Virus record (IMG/VR): IMGVR_UViG_3300045932_000313
Location: 1 to 27,034 of that record
Source of the DNA: a virus
Strand: one strand, 5' to 3'
DNA: 27,034 bases
Shown one piece after another: positions 7,946 to 15,120 of this stretch. The position numbers and the translations under genes are program-made. The notes below the pieces were generated by a model that was given only the letters and a program-made list of their open reading frames with translations, made no database searches and was not told the DNA's origin. Position 1 is the first letter of the stretch. Each line of letters opens with the position of its first letter.

Positions 7946-8272
7946 TCAGACTCCTTGAACGAGCTGGCCATTGGGTGGCCGGGTGAGCGGATTGCGAACG
8001 TCGGCCTCGGGAATGGCGACGAGCGGCACGTGGCCGTGCGTCTCGACACACAGGTCGCAGAGATAGAACACGTGCGCCGCCCACTCCCTCGAGATCATCC
8101 CGCCCGACTCGCCGCAATTGACGCAGAAGATCTCCTCCATCCACCCGAGCAGCTTGTGCTTCTTCTCGTTTTTTGATCGAAGCGCCCGCGCGTCGGGAAG
8201 GACAGCGGCGATCGGTTTCCACTGCGGATCGAGCGGCATGTGCGTGAACGCCGCCAGCATACACAGCGACAC
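7946..8272 (-). CDS. Zinc-ribbon-like hypothetical protein
   Basis: Up to 108 residues; starts are GTG 8272, ATG 8260 or ATG 8239, with no decisive ribosome site. Contains FCVNCGESGG and, about 20 residues later, YLCDLCVETHGH, i.e. two CxxC knuckles as in a treble-clef or zinc-ribbon fold. A lysine-rich segment (SKNEKKHKLLGW) precedes them. Function not recognised. It sits just downstream of the HTH protein next to TerL and is coupled to the 200-residue gene (SD of that gene lies across its 3' end). Confidence 0.65.
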   Translation of the reverse strand: MSLCMLAAFTHMPLDPQWKPIAAVLPDARALRSKNEKKHKLLGWMEEIFCVNCGESGGMISREWAAHVFYLCDLCVETHGHVPLVAIPEADVRNPLTRPPNGQLVQGV

Positions 8273-8312
8273 GGTCCACCGATCGTTGGTGTCAACAAAT
8301 GATCAGAAATGA

Positions 8313-8543
8313 TTACAAGTGTTCAGAGCGTCGGAGTCGCCTCAGATAATCGGCGGGCACGCGAATGAACACCGTGCGGCCGTGACGCTCGACGGTGAAG
8401 GGGCGGAACGTCTCCAGGCGAATGCTGCGATAGATGCTGTGCGGATGCTTCCGCACGACGCCGGCGTACTCCTTCACCGTCAACAGCACCTCGCGCGCCT
8501 CGAGGTCAGGCGCACGAGTCCCGCGCGGCTGCAGATCACTCAC
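8313..8543 (-). CDS. Excisionase-like / MerR-type HTH protein
   Basis: 76 residues beginning at GTG 8543, which overlaps the TerL stop (GTGA). LLTVKEYAGVVRKHPHSIYRSIRLETFRPFTVERHGRTVFIRVPADYLRRL fits, in pieces, the helix-turn-helix plus wing of excisionase/MerR-like DNA-binding proteins: T-V-K-E-Y-A, then HPHSIYR as recognition helix, then the R-x-x-FIRVP wing. Such a regulator directly after TerL is uncommon. It may regulate the downstream surface cassette or bind packaging DNA (inference). The following 40 bases (8273-8312) are comparatively AT-rich and contain two AAATGAT direct repeats. Confidence 0.7.
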   Translation of the reverse strand: MSDLQPRGTRAPDLEAREVLLTVKEYAGVVRKHPHSIYRSIRLETFRPFTVERHGRTVFIRVPADYLRRLRRSEHL

Positions 8544-10537
8544 CGCAGGAACCCCGGACGGCGCGGAATCCAGGCGGAGGAGGACTTCACCGGCGCCGAC
8601 GGCGTCGACGACCGTGGCGCCGGCACGATCACCGGCGCCGCCGGTGCGGCTGTCGGCCCATCAGCCAGCGGCAGCGCGAGCTGCTCCTGGCCGGCGATGC
8701 GCGCGAGCTCGAGCCAGTCGGCGTCGGACAGACGATCGAGACCGGCAACCAACGCGGCCGCGCGCGCGTAGACGCGGCAGTCGAGCTGATGGTTCTCACG
8801 GCCGGGGATCTTCTCCCAGACATGCACGGTAAAGCCGTTACGTTTGCGATGCGGCACGAGCTGCTCGGCGGTGAGCTGCTTGAAGAACTCTTCGCCGTAC
8901 TGCGGGAAGTGGCAGTAGCCAGGCGCATACGTCTCGCCGGCGGCCCGTGCCTCGTCGGTCGGCGGATCGATCTTCAGCCAGCCATACAACTCGGTCTTCG
9001 CGACATCGACACCCAGCGGCCAAACGCGATAGCCGCGCTTAAGCATGCGGCCCGCGATCGAAATGTCGACGGGCGAGGGCGTGCCGACGAGCACCTTCGA
9101 CCGCTCGAGGCCTTTCACGGCGATCACCTTGTTGGGCGGTTTCTTGCGCCCCCAGTTGTAGACGGTCTGCGTGTTGTAGCCGCTATCGATCGCCAGGACC
9201 CGGATCGACAGATAGACCTCCGTCGGCGACGGGTACGCGCGCTCGAGGAGCGCGTCGAGCTGCGTCCACACGTCCGAGTGCAGATTGGCCGTCTCGCCGA
9301 GCAGCACGCCGCTCTCGATCGACCAGGACTCCTTGCCGCGGCCCCAGCCGACGACCTCGTACACCAATCGGTCTTTCTGGACATCAACGCCGGCGGTGAG
9401 GAACAGTACGCCGAGCGGACAGCGCGCGATGTCGTAGCTCTCACGACGCTGATAGAGCCGCTCCCACTCGGGCGCCTCGCCCTTATCCTTCCAGGTCTCA
9501 CCGAGCCACGTGTTGACCACCGTCTTCAACACGTCAGGGCTCTTCTCGGCGGACGCGAACTCTTTGCAGAGCTGCCCCCAGGACGCATTCGGACTCAGGC
9601 TGTAGGCGGCCCAAATGTGGAAGCTGACGTGCCCGTCAAACGGCGGCGGCGGCGGGACGTCGGGAAATTGCGGATGCGGCCCCGGCCGCCACTCCCCGGC
9701 CTGATCCATCGCACGCTTGTGCTCGTGCGCGATCTCGGCGCCGCAGCCGATGCACACATAGACCGCATCTTCGGGACGACCCTTGGGCCAGCGGAAGTTC
9801 GCGAACTGCAGGACCTGCATGAACCCGCAATGCGGGCACGGCACGTAGCGCCGCCGCTGATCGCCCTCTTCAAAGAGAGTCTCGATACGGCTGCGCCCGG
9901 AGACGGTGGGGGTGGACCCGTAGCCAATCTTGCGGTCCCAGTAGAAATCGGTGCGGCGAATCCCGAGCTTGATCTGATCGCCCTCCGCGCCCGCGCTCGG
10001 CGGATAGCCGTCGACCTCGTCGAAGAGCACGACCTTCCGCGAGACGCGGCGAAAGCCGCGCGCGCTGTTGGCCCCGACCAGCGACAGACTCCCGCCGGGG
10101 AAAATCTTGTGCAGGATGGTGTTGTCAGCATCCTTCGCCCGGGCCTCGGGGGCGAGCGTGGCCAGCGCCGGGCAGTCGCGCAGCATCGGCGCGATCTCCT
10201 CCTTGCTGTAGCCCTGCGCGTCTTCGAGCGTCGGCTGGACCACCATCAGCGGGCAGGGATCCTGGTGCATGTAGTAGCCGACGACCGTATTGAGCACCTT
10301 CGTGAACCCAACGCGCGCCGACTTCATGACCGCCACCGACACGACCCGCGGATCAGTGAAGGCGTCCATAATGCCGCGCTGGTAGGGAAACGCGCGCCAG
10401 CGCCCGACATCGGCCGCGGATTCGGCCGACAGGTAGTAGTGCTCGTCCGCCCACTCGGAGAGCCGGCGGCGCCGCGGCGGACGAAACGCGCGTCCCGTGT
10501 CCGCCTGCGCCTGGTCGATCGGCAGGAGCGTGCTCAC
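8540..10537 (-). CDS. Terminase large subunit, GpA family
   Basis: ATP-driven DNA packaging motor and nuclease. 665 residues from GTG 10537. The ATPase part has the Walker A-like MKSARVGFTK at residues 71-80 and Walker B VVLFDEVDG at 169-177. Two CxxC pairs (CPHCG at 234-238 and CIGCG at 262-266) form the zinc knuckle seen in lambda GpA relatives. The nuclease part starts near 381 with TAGVDVQKDRLVYEVVGWG, giving the first acidic metal ligand, and continues with LAIDSGYNTQTVYNW. Length fits the GpA (Phage_GpA) family. The start overlaps the TerS stop (GTGA). GpA-type terminases typically act with a lambda-like portal, as found here at the left edge. Confidence 0.96.
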   Translation of the reverse strand: MSTLLPIDQAQADTGRAFRPPRRRRLSEWADEHYYLSAESAADVGRWRAFPYQRGIMDAFTDPRVVSVAVMKSARVGFTKVLNTVVGYYMHQDPCPLMVVQPTLEDAQGYSKEEIAPMLRDCPALATLAPEARAKDADNTILHKIFPGGSLSLVGANSARGFRRVSRKVVLFDEVDGYPPSAGAEGDQIKLGIRRTDFYWDRKIGYGSTPTVSGRSRIETLFEEGDQRRRYVPCPHCGFMQVLQFANFRWPKGRPEDAVYVCIGCGAEIAHEHKRAMDQAGEWRPGPHPQFPDVPPPPPFDGHVSFHIWAAYSLSPNASWGQLCKEFASAEKSPDVLKTVVNTWLGETWKDKGEAPEWERLYQRRESYDIARCPLGVLFLTAGVDVQKDRLVYEVVGWGRGKESWSIESGVLLGETANLHSDVWTQLDALLERAYPSPTEVYLSIRVLAIDSGYNTQTVYNWGRKKPPNKVIAVKGLERSKVLVGTPSPVDISIAGRMLKRGYRVWPLGVDVAKTELYGWLKIDPPTDEARAAGETYAPGYCHFPQYGEEFFKQLTAEQLVPHRKRNGFTVHVWEKIPGRENHQLDCRVYARAAALVAGLDRLSDADWLELARIAGQEQLALPLADGPTAAPAAPVIVPAPRSSTPSAPVKSSSAWIPRRPGFLR

Positions 10538-11142
10538 GCCGCGCCCGCACTGCGCACCATGTCGTCGGCGAGCTCCTCGAGCGCCCGGCGAATCAGGTCA
10601 TCGATTGTGGCGACGTCCGCATGTGTGAGATGCGGGAGCGCCCCCTTGGCCTTGCTCGGCACGGCCAGCAGCTTGGTGCGCGCGACCGTTGCGATCTGGG
10701 TCCAGCGCACGGCCACCTCCCGGCTCTCGACCAGCTCGCCGGAGCGCGTCAGATACTGCTGGCGCGCGGTGGCGGCCTTCCAGCGCTTTTCTTCGGCAGA
10801 GGCCTCCGACAGGGTGAGCTCGCGCCCGGCGGGGTCGGCCGACCGGAGTGCCTCGTCGGTCGGCGGCACGGGTGGCGCGCCCGCCTCGGAACCTAGCGCC
10901 TGCGCGGGCGCCTGTGCAGACGTCTGCACGTCGAGGCCCCGCTCCTTCACGAAGGCCGGCGCGCGCGAGTGGTCCGTGTTCGCGGCCCATTCCTGGTCGG
11001 CCAGGGCGACGTCGGCGATTTTGGGCTGCCGCCGATGGTCGTGCGTGACGCTCGCGCGCAGCCGGCCCGACTTCACGGCGCGCGACACCGACGCCGGCGA
11101 CGTGCCGCGGTGCTTCGCATACGCGCGCAGGGACATCATCAC
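10534..11142 (-). CDS. Terminase small subunit candidate
   Basis: 202 residues. N-terminal SLRAYAKHRGTSPASVSRAVKSGRL is a DNA-binding helix-turn-helix, followed by a P-x-I-A-D-x-A-L-A-D-Q-E-W-A-A-N-T-D segment. The second half has LTLSEASAEEKRWKAATARQ, a helix typical of Nu1-like/TerS proteins, then EVAVRWTQIATVARTKLLAV and IDDLIRRALEELADDM. Position immediately before TerL with a GTGA overlap supports TerS. Starts GTG 11142, ATG 11139 and ATG 11136 are all possible; GGAGG lies 8 bases before 11142. The linker contains VQTSAQAPAQ, encoded by one of the three palindromes in the window. Confidence 0.8.
   Translation of the reverse strand: MMMSLRAYAKHRGTSPASVSRAVKSGRLRASVTHDHRRQPKIADVALADQEWAANTDHSRAPAFVKERGLDVQTSAQAPAQALGSEAGAPPVPPTDEALRSADPAGRELTLSEASAEEKRWKAATARQQYLTRSGELVESREVAVRWTQIATVARTKLLAVPSKAKGALPHLTHADVATIDDLIRRALEELADDMVRSAGAA
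10914..10929. repeat. Perfect palindrome GTGCAGACGTCTGCAC, copy 2 (inside TerS gene)
   Basis: 16-bp perfect palindrome in the low-complexity linker region of the small terminase gene, encoding VQTS/A. Shares its central 14 bases with copies at 1640-1653 and about 21098-21113. Confidence 0.85.
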
Positions 11143-11540
11143 CGACGCGGCCTCCGCGGTGAACGCTTCCGCCGAGGCCGTGTCGTCACCTCGTTCGGCA
11201 TCGGCCCGAGTCGCGCTTCCAATCCGGGCGGCAGCGCCGCGTTCAAGCCGGCGAGGATGCGCTGTCGTATGTCGTTCCAGATCGCCTGAATCTCCGGCTG
11301 CGGCACCGACACGCCGGGCGCATCGCCATCAAGGCGGACCGCGTGTTTCGGCACCAGCACTGTGCCGCTCCGCAGCACGATCCGCACACCATTGCCGCGC
11401 AAGGGCAGACGGAGCTGTTCGTTGACCGCTCGGACGCGATACCGCTTCGGGGTCTCATCTTCAACGATGACGGGCTGATAGCTTCGGCCTCCCCAACCGT
11501 CGATCATCAGCACACCCCGGCGCGCACGGAAGGTCGCCAT
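11139..11540 (-). CDS. Hypothetical protein, beta-rich N-terminus and basic tail
   Basis: 133 residues from ATG 11540 (MATFRARRGVLMIDGWGGRS), chosen because it overlaps the stop of the papain-like gene by ATGA. The first 80 residues look like a small beta-barrel (YQPVIVEDETPKRYRVRAV, LRLPLRGNGVRIVL, GTVLVPKHAVRL), followed by a helix (IQAIWNDIRQRILAGLNAAL) and a strongly basic C-terminus rich in RRPRR. The tail suggests nucleic-acid contact. No family recognised. It sits directly upstream of TerS with a GTGA overlap, so a packaging-related role is possible. Confidence 0.65.
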   Translation of the reverse strand: MATFRARRGVLMIDGWGGRSYQPVIVEDETPKRYRVRAVNEQLRLPLRGNGVRIVLRSGTVLVPKHAVRLDGDAPGVSVPQPEIQAIWNDIRQRILAGLNAALPPGLEARLGPMPNEVTTRPRRKRSPRRPRR

Positions 11541-12070
11541 CAGTTCAATTCCCACCGATGCGTGACATGCCAGCCGCCCGAAGCGCGCGGGTAGAGCGCG
11601 ATCAGCTTAGGGACCGTCTCGCGTTCCCAATACCCGACGTCGGACCACCCCTGGTTAACATCGAAGACGCACGCGTCGTCGCCCGGCACCCGGCGGCGGA
11701 AGCACGCTACGCCAATCCAATGCGTCTGACGATAGGCCCACTTCGGATTCGCGCCCGGCTTCGTCCACGGCCCCTCCCACTGAATGCGGAGCAGCGCATA
11801 TTCACCGGCCAGGCCGCGCGTGGGTGCGGCCTGCTCGGTCCATCGCACGCCGAGACTGCGCAGCGCCGCTGCCATCATCGATGGACTGGTGTAGTGCCGT
11901 TCGCGGAAGTTCGGAATGTGCGGTAGCACGTCCAGCGGTTTCACGCCGAGCATGGCCGCCAGGGCCGCCGGACCGCAGTTCACGATTCCGAACGCGAGGA
12001 CGGCCGCGCGCCAATCATCGCTATCGAATCGGACCGCCGGGGCCGTTAGCTTCTCAAACTTCACGCTCAC
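11540..12070 (-). CDS. Papain-like (C39-type fold) cysteine protease-like protein
   Basis: 176 residues from GTG 12070. IVNCGPAALAAMLGV at 29-43 places the candidate nucleophile Cys32 in the classic NCGPAA/S helix of peptidase C39 and related papain-like folds. QTHWIGV puts His117 in the expected place and VFDVNQGW supplies Asp137 or Asn139. Length and motif order fit a single catalytic domain with no signal peptide. In phages such proteins might process virion proteins or act on peptidoglycan or host proteins; the target is unknown. It overlaps the SPFH-like gene upstream by GTGA and the 133-residue gene downstream by ATGA. Confidence 0.7.
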   Translation of the reverse strand: MSVKFEKLTAPAVRFDSDDWRAAVLAFGIVNCGPAALAAMLGVKPLDVLPHIPNFRERHYTSPSMMAAALRSLGVRWTEQAAPTRGLAGEYALLRIQWEGPWTKPGANPKWAYRQTHWIGVACFRRRVPGDDACVFDVNQGWSDVGYWERETVPKLIALYPRASGGWHVTHRWELN

Positions 12071-12603
12071 GACTGGAGATCCCCAGCCAGGCCGACCCTC
12101 TCGTGGTGCGGCGCCCAGTCACTCAGGTTCTTCAGCGAAAACACCGCACCGCGCTGCCCGATCTGGACCGCGTGAACCTTCACGCCATGCGGCTGCAACT
12201 TGCGCGCGAGGCAATCGGCGGTCCGTTCACCGAGCTCGTCGCTCGAGAGACCATCGTCGTAGACAGATTCCAACGAAGCCGCCGTCCAGTTCTCTACCGT
12301 CGCGCCGACGTCGTTCAACGAGAGCAGGGCCACCTTCGGAGCAGTAATCGTCCACGAGACGACGACCTCGACAACTTCCTGTCGCTTCAGCTGCGCGGAG
12401 AGCTTCATCGTGCGCAGCTGCATCGACACGAGCTGCAGCGAGTGAATGACGGGCCAGTAGACCAGCAGGCCAGGCCGATGTTCGGTCACGACGTCGCGGG
12501 GCCGAAACACCAGGGCGTGATGGCGGGACGTGACGAGCACCAACCGCGGTACCCACTTCGCGAGCCAGGTCATGAGCTCGTTCAGCCAGGCGAAGCCGCT
12601 CAT
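12067..12603 (-). CDS. SPFH / band-7-like membrane-associated protein
   Basis: 178 residues from ATG 12603. An amphipathic/hydrophobic N-terminus (WLNELMTWLAKWVPRLVLV) is followed by a stretch that follows the SPFH core: ALVFRPRDVVTEHRPGLLVY, then WPVIHSLQLVSMQLRT, then a strand-rich VEVVVSWTITAPKVALLSL and a helix with SSDELGERTADCLARKL, ending with GVKVHAVQIGQ. In HflK/C, stomatin and prohibitin the same order (R/G-x-V, PGLH-x-x-P, vdlR, vdvvv-x-y-x-i-x-dP, Gi-V-x-V-x-I) is seen. The protein is short, lacking the long C-terminal coiled coil. Phage-encoded SPFH proteins are rarely described; membrane anchoring is likely, function unknown. Confidence 0.65.
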   Translation of the reverse strand: MSGFAWLNELMTWLAKWVPRLVLVTSRHHALVFRPRDVVTEHRPGLLVYWPVIHSLQLVSMQLRTMKLSAQLKRQEVVEVVVSWTITAPKVALLSLNDVGATVENWTAASLESVYDDGLSSDELGERTADCLARKLQPHGVKVHAVQIGQRGAVFSLKNLSDWAPHHERVGLAGDLQS

Positions 12604-13109
12604 GATCTCGGTCCTCGATCACCCTCTCGAATCACTCGATTCGGTGGCGGCGCGGGTGCTGCAGGGGCCGGTTCTGCCGCCGCAGTGGCTTGCGCGCCGA
12701 ACTCACGTCGCCAACGATCGTGCCACCTGACCACGAGCTCCCTGATGCCGTCGAAGCACTGTGAGCAGAACGGACCGACGTCAATGCTCGAGGGATGGTC
12801 TTCGGCGAACGAATACGCGCCGTCGTCGTCGACCCCACAGCCAATGCACGCGAGACCAGCCGACGCGCTGGCGCGCGCCGTCAGACGGTGGATCTCACTG
12901 ATCGCCCAATCGAGCTGCGATGCCGCCTCCTCGAGCTGTGCGACGTCTGCCGTCCGCAGCCGAATCGCCGTCGCCTGAAGACGACCGATCCCAGCCGAGA
13001 GATCTCCTGGCGTAACAGCCGCACGCCGTGAAACACCTGGAGGCGCCGGCGGTGGCACTGGCTTGACCTGGTCGCTCGGAACGGCCGTCGGCTGCTTGCG
13101 CTCACCCAT
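12600..13109 (-). CDS. Hypothetical protein with zinc-knuckle and Pro-rich ends
   Basis: 169 residues from ATG 13109 (MGERKQPTAVPSDQVKPV), with AAGGAT upstream; an earlier TTG at 13154 lacks a ribosome site. Layout: Pro-rich N-terminus, a long helix (VAQLEEAASQLDWAISEIHRL), then ACIGCGVDDDGAYSFAEDH and FCSQCFDGIRELVVRW, which give two CxxC pairs about 27 residues apart, then an Ala/Pro tail. The CxxC pairs suggest a treble-clef zinc site. Function not recognised. The stop overlaps the SPFH-like start (ATGA). It is the first gene after the 13110-13338 gap and may head a transcript for the packaging genes. Confidence 0.65.
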   Translation of the reverse strand: MGERKQPTAVPSDQVKPVPPPAPPGVSRRAAVTPGDLSAGIGRLQATAIRLRTADVAQLEEAASQLDWAISEIHRLTARASASAGLACIGCGVDDDGAYSFAEDHPSSIDVGPFCSQCFDGIRELVVRWHDRWRREFGAQATAAAEPAPAAPAPPPNRVIREGDRGPRS

Positions 13110-13166
13110 ATAGGCCAAATCCTTGTCCTGAGAGCACTTACTGTCATCACTCAAAAATTCGATTGC

Positions 13167-13346
13167 CTAGCCCTGTCCTGCGCCGATTTCACCCGCATTG
13201 GCCCATTCGCCGGAAGAACCTAAGCCACCCCCACCCCCCGCCAGCGATGAAACTGAGTCACTCCCGGCCCACGCGTAACGGGGTGTTACTACTTGTTTCG
13301 TTACAGCCGGAAACAACTCAATGCGATCACGAACGACATCAACCAT
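13167..13346 (-). CDS. Possible small protein in the 13110-13338 gap
   Basis: A 59-codon frame from ATG 13346 (MVDVVRDRIELFPAVTKQVV...) whose start lies inside the last codons of the DUF4326 gene, as is usual in this gene train. The second half is Gly/Ser-rich. There is no strong ribosome site and no family. If it is not real, the gap of about 230 bases is non-coding and may hold regulation of the genes to the left. Confidence 0.3.
   Translation of the reverse strand: MVDVVRDRIELFPAVTKQVVTPRYAWAGSDSVSSLAGGGGGLGSSGEWANAGEIGAGQG
13275..13304. promoter_or_regulatory. Three GTAAC half-sites (possible regulator site)
   Basis: GTAAC at 13275-13279, its complement at 13285-13289 and again at 13300-13304: a 15-bp inverted repeat (5-5-5) plus a third half-site 15 bases on. 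It lies in the gap upstream of the packaging genes. Binding is not shown; a 5-base half-site is short. Confidence 0.3.
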
Positions 13347-13665
13347 TGGCGATTTCCAAGAGCACATCCGCATGGCACGGTTGATCAAGGCGACACCAGC
13401 ACGCCAGGTCTTTGCCCTTCAGCGTTTGCTTCGCATCGACCATTGCTGCTCGAGCTGTCTCTTGTGCCTTCACGGTCACCGCTGGCTTCGTGATGCACAG
13501 GTAGCCCTGCGCCAACGCACGGTAGAGGAAGATGCACTCGGCAGCCGTGCCATCCCGCCCCACCTCGAACGGATTCCCATACTTCGTCGAGCGATCGACG
13601 CACACCGCACCCGGGGGCAGGCGCCACCCTTTCGCACGGCGACGTTGAATGCGCTTCGGCATCAT
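13339..13665 (-). CDS. DUF4326 family protein
   Basis: 108 residues from ATG 13665. Starts with MMPKRIQRRRAKGWRLPPGA, followed by VCVDRSTKYGNPFEVG and ending LKGKDLACWCRLDQPCHADV. The R-K-G-W-R-L-P-x-G-A, KYGNPF and GKDLACWC-x-L-x-x-PCHAD motifs define DUF4326, a common small protein of phages and mobile elements. Biochemical function is unknown to me; conserved Cys and His near the C-terminus could bind metal. The start codon overlaps the stop of the upstream gene (ATGA). About 26 C-terminal bases before the stop form the upstream part of a possible small gene. Confidence 0.88.
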   Translation of the reverse strand: MMPKRIQRRRAKGWRLPPGAVCVDRSTKYGNPFEVGRDGTAAECIFLYRALAQGYLCITKPAVTVKAQETARAAMVDAKQTLKGKDLACWCRLDQPCHADVLLEIANG

Positions 13666-13940
13666 CGAGCCCCAGCACCCGCAGTGAGAGCGAAGTCAGA
13701 GCTCGGTTGCGGCTGATGCCTGGCATCGATCTCCCGATCAGCACGGGCCAACGTCTCGACGTCCGCTTCACCTACCCGCCTGGTGACCCGCACCACGCAG
13801 CACGGCCCCTCCGCCCCGCCGTTGGGAAAGTGCCTGCAGACGAACCCGTCGACCTCGCGCGTGACGGTGCATACATCCGGGCAAGGATCCGGTCGCCCAT
13901 CTGGCAGTACGTCTGGACGTCCAGTTCGCCTCGGTCTCAT
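13662..13940 (-). CDS. Small Cys-containing hypothetical protein
   Basis: 92 residues from ATG 13940. N-terminus is Arg/Pro/Asp-rich (MRPRRTGRPDVLPDGRPD), followed by CPDVCTVTREVDGFVCRHFP and GPCCVVRVTRRVGEADVE. Five Cys residues and one His in about 30 residues suggest a small metal-binding unit. The gene is coupled on both sides: its start overlaps the upstream stop by ATGA and its stop overlaps the DUF4326 start the same way, which is the main reason to accept it. Function not recognised. Confidence 0.6.
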   Translation of the reverse strand: MRPRRTGRPDVLPDGRPDPCPDVCTVTREVDGFVCRHFPNGGAEGPCCVVRVTRRVGEADVETLARADREIDARHQPQPSSDFALTAGAGAR

Positions 13941-14191
13941 CGCTCACTCTCAGGAAGCTGAAGCTTCCGCGGATCGAGGTCGTCTGACTCCTCAGTGAGC
14001 GCCGGCGGCGGCACAATTCCACGAAAGTCGAGCGCGCACGATCGACAGCAGACCAGGCGCGTCGGGCCCACGAAGAGAACGACGGTTCCCCGAATGACGG
14101 ATTCGCTGCACCAGCGACACACGAGCCCCGCGGCCCGAGCGACTTCCCAGACGGAGACGTCACGACCACGCCAACGGCGTCGCTTGCTCAC
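13937..14191 (-). CDS. Small zinc-ribbon protein
   Basis: 84 residues from GTG 14191. LVCRWCSESVIRGTVVLFVG followed by RLVCCRSCALDFRGIVPPP gives two CxxC pairs (CRWC and CRSC) about 20 residues apart, the spacing of a zinc-ribbon or treble clef. The N-terminus (SKRRRWRGRDVSVWEVARA) is basic and could contact nucleic acid. Overlaps on both sides by GTGA and ATGA. Function not recognised; a transcription- or replication-linked role is only inferred from the position next to the initiator gene. Confidence 0.65.
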   Translation of the reverse strand: MSKRRRWRGRDVSVWEVARAAGLVCRWCSESVIRGTVVLFVGPTRLVCCRSCALDFRGIVPPPALTEESDDLDPRKLQLPESER

Positions 14192-15120
14192 AGCAGCCCC
14201 TTTCGCTGCAGGTGCGCCCTGGCGCGCTCGATGCCCTCACCGACGCTCGCGCCGTCGTATTTCAGATTCGCCTTCGCACAGGCGGTTTTCAGAATCTCCC
14301 TAAGCTCGCCATCGTCGGTCTCAGAACGATGGCGAAGAAGGACATGACGAGCCAGCGCTGCGATGACTTTGACAGCGGGGCGGCCATCTGGCGTTTCCTT
14401 AGAACGAGCCCGCCGAAGCAGCTGAATCCTCAGCTCTTGGCCAGAATCCGAGGTTTCAACATCTTCAACAGCATGAGAAAACGCGCTTGGCGCGTGTTCT
14501 TGCTTTTCAGTACAAGTACTCCGTACAGACGAAGAGATCTGGTTGGTACAAGTACGATCGTGGTACGTGGATCCCTCGTTCCGGACGGCGTTCGGGACGC
14601 GTTCCACGCCGCATTCCATGCGTGCCGGAACGCGTTCCGGTGACTGTCTAGCCGTTCCGGAACGCGTTCCATGACGCGTTCCCGCGCCAGCCTGATAGGC
14701 TTCTTCCACGACGTCATCGAGCAGGTTGACGACATGCTCGGACATCGCCGGCGGCACGCGACCGAGGCCTCGCTTCCGCTTAAATCGATCTTTGCGGTCC
14801 TTCGATCGCCGGCGCTCGACCAGGATTTCGTCGCGGGAATCGTTCCAATCGAGGAAGTCATGGATCCGATAGCCACCGTCCACCTTGTGCCAGAGCGGTC
14901 CCTTGCCTGGCGCCAGCACGCGACAGAGCTCGTCGGCCACGGCTTCCCGGCTCTTCGCGCGCACGCCGAAGTTGTGAATCATGTAGCCGGGAATGAAGCC
15001 ATCGGTGAGCTCGGCGTTGGCGTAGTTGACGCCCGCCCAATACATACGGGCCGCGCTGTCACTGAGCGCGAGCAGCTTGGGATCCTTGTAGGCGCCGTCG
15101 TGAATGCGTCCCCAGGGCAT
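14188..15120 (-). CDS. Replication-initiator-like protein carrying iteron-like repeats in its gene
   Basis: 310 residues from ATG 15120 (MPWGRIHDGAYKDPKLLALS), overlapping the upstream stop by TGATG. The first 110 residues resemble the winged-helix N-terminal domain of phage replication proteins/replisome organisers: DSAARMYWAGVNYANAELTD, GFIPGYMIHNFGVRA, then WHKVDGGYRIHDFLDWN, ending in a basic stretch KDRKDRFKRKRG. The middle, about residues 140-205, is low complexity and is where the DNA holds an array of GGAACGCG-type repeats and two GTACAAGTAC repeats. The C-terminal third is helical (AVKVIAALARHVLL, GELREILKTACAKANL) and could contact a helicase loader. The layout (DNA-binding domain, repeats in the gene, C-terminal partner domain) mirrors lambda O; homology to O is not claimed. 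Confidence 0.7.
   Translation of the reverse strand: MPWGRIHDGAYKDPKLLALSDSAARMYWAGVNYANAELTDGFIPGYMIHNFGVRAKSREAVADELCRVLAPGKGPLWHKVDGGYRIHDFLDWNDSRDEILVERRRSKDRKDRFKRKRGLGRVPPAMSEHVVNLLDDVVEEAYQAGAGTRHGTRSGTARQSPERVPARMECGVERVPNAVRNEGSTYHDRTCTNQISSSVRSTCTEKQEHAPSAFSHAVEDVETSDSGQELRIQLLRRARSKETPDGRPAVKVIAALARHVLLRHRSETDDGELREILKTACAKANLKYDGASVGEGIERARAHLQRKGLL
14481..14687. other. Candidate replication origin (iteron array plus palindromes)
   Basis: On the gene strand eight units of the type GGAACG(CG) begin at intervals of about 12, 12, 20, 21, 12, 11 and 12 bases between 14687 and 14577. Two of them form longer palindromes: CCGGAACGCGTTCCGG at 14625-14640 and CCGGAACGCGTTCC at 14657-14670. 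Downstream lie GTACAAGTAC at 14546-14555 and 14510-14519, and the hairpin ACGCGC-TTG-GCGCGT at 14481-14495, followed by DNA of lower GC. Helically phased repeats in an initiator gene are typical of phage origins. Confidence 0.6.

Noticed and set aside
8789-11425. Very long open frame (878 codons) on the plus strand
   Set aside because: It is antisense to TerL and TerS, whose motifs (Walker A/B, zinc knuckle, HTH) are clear. The Arg/Ala/Leu-rich product is typical of shadow frames in high-GC DNA.
11824-12978. 384-codon plus-strand frame
   Set aside because: Antisense to the SPFH-like and CxxC genes, which are translation-coupled to their neighbours.
14573-14690. Spaced repeats that could suggest a CRISPR array
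   Set aside because: Units are only about 8-12 bases with 4-13 base intervals and lie within a coding frame; no cas genes are near. They fit iterons.
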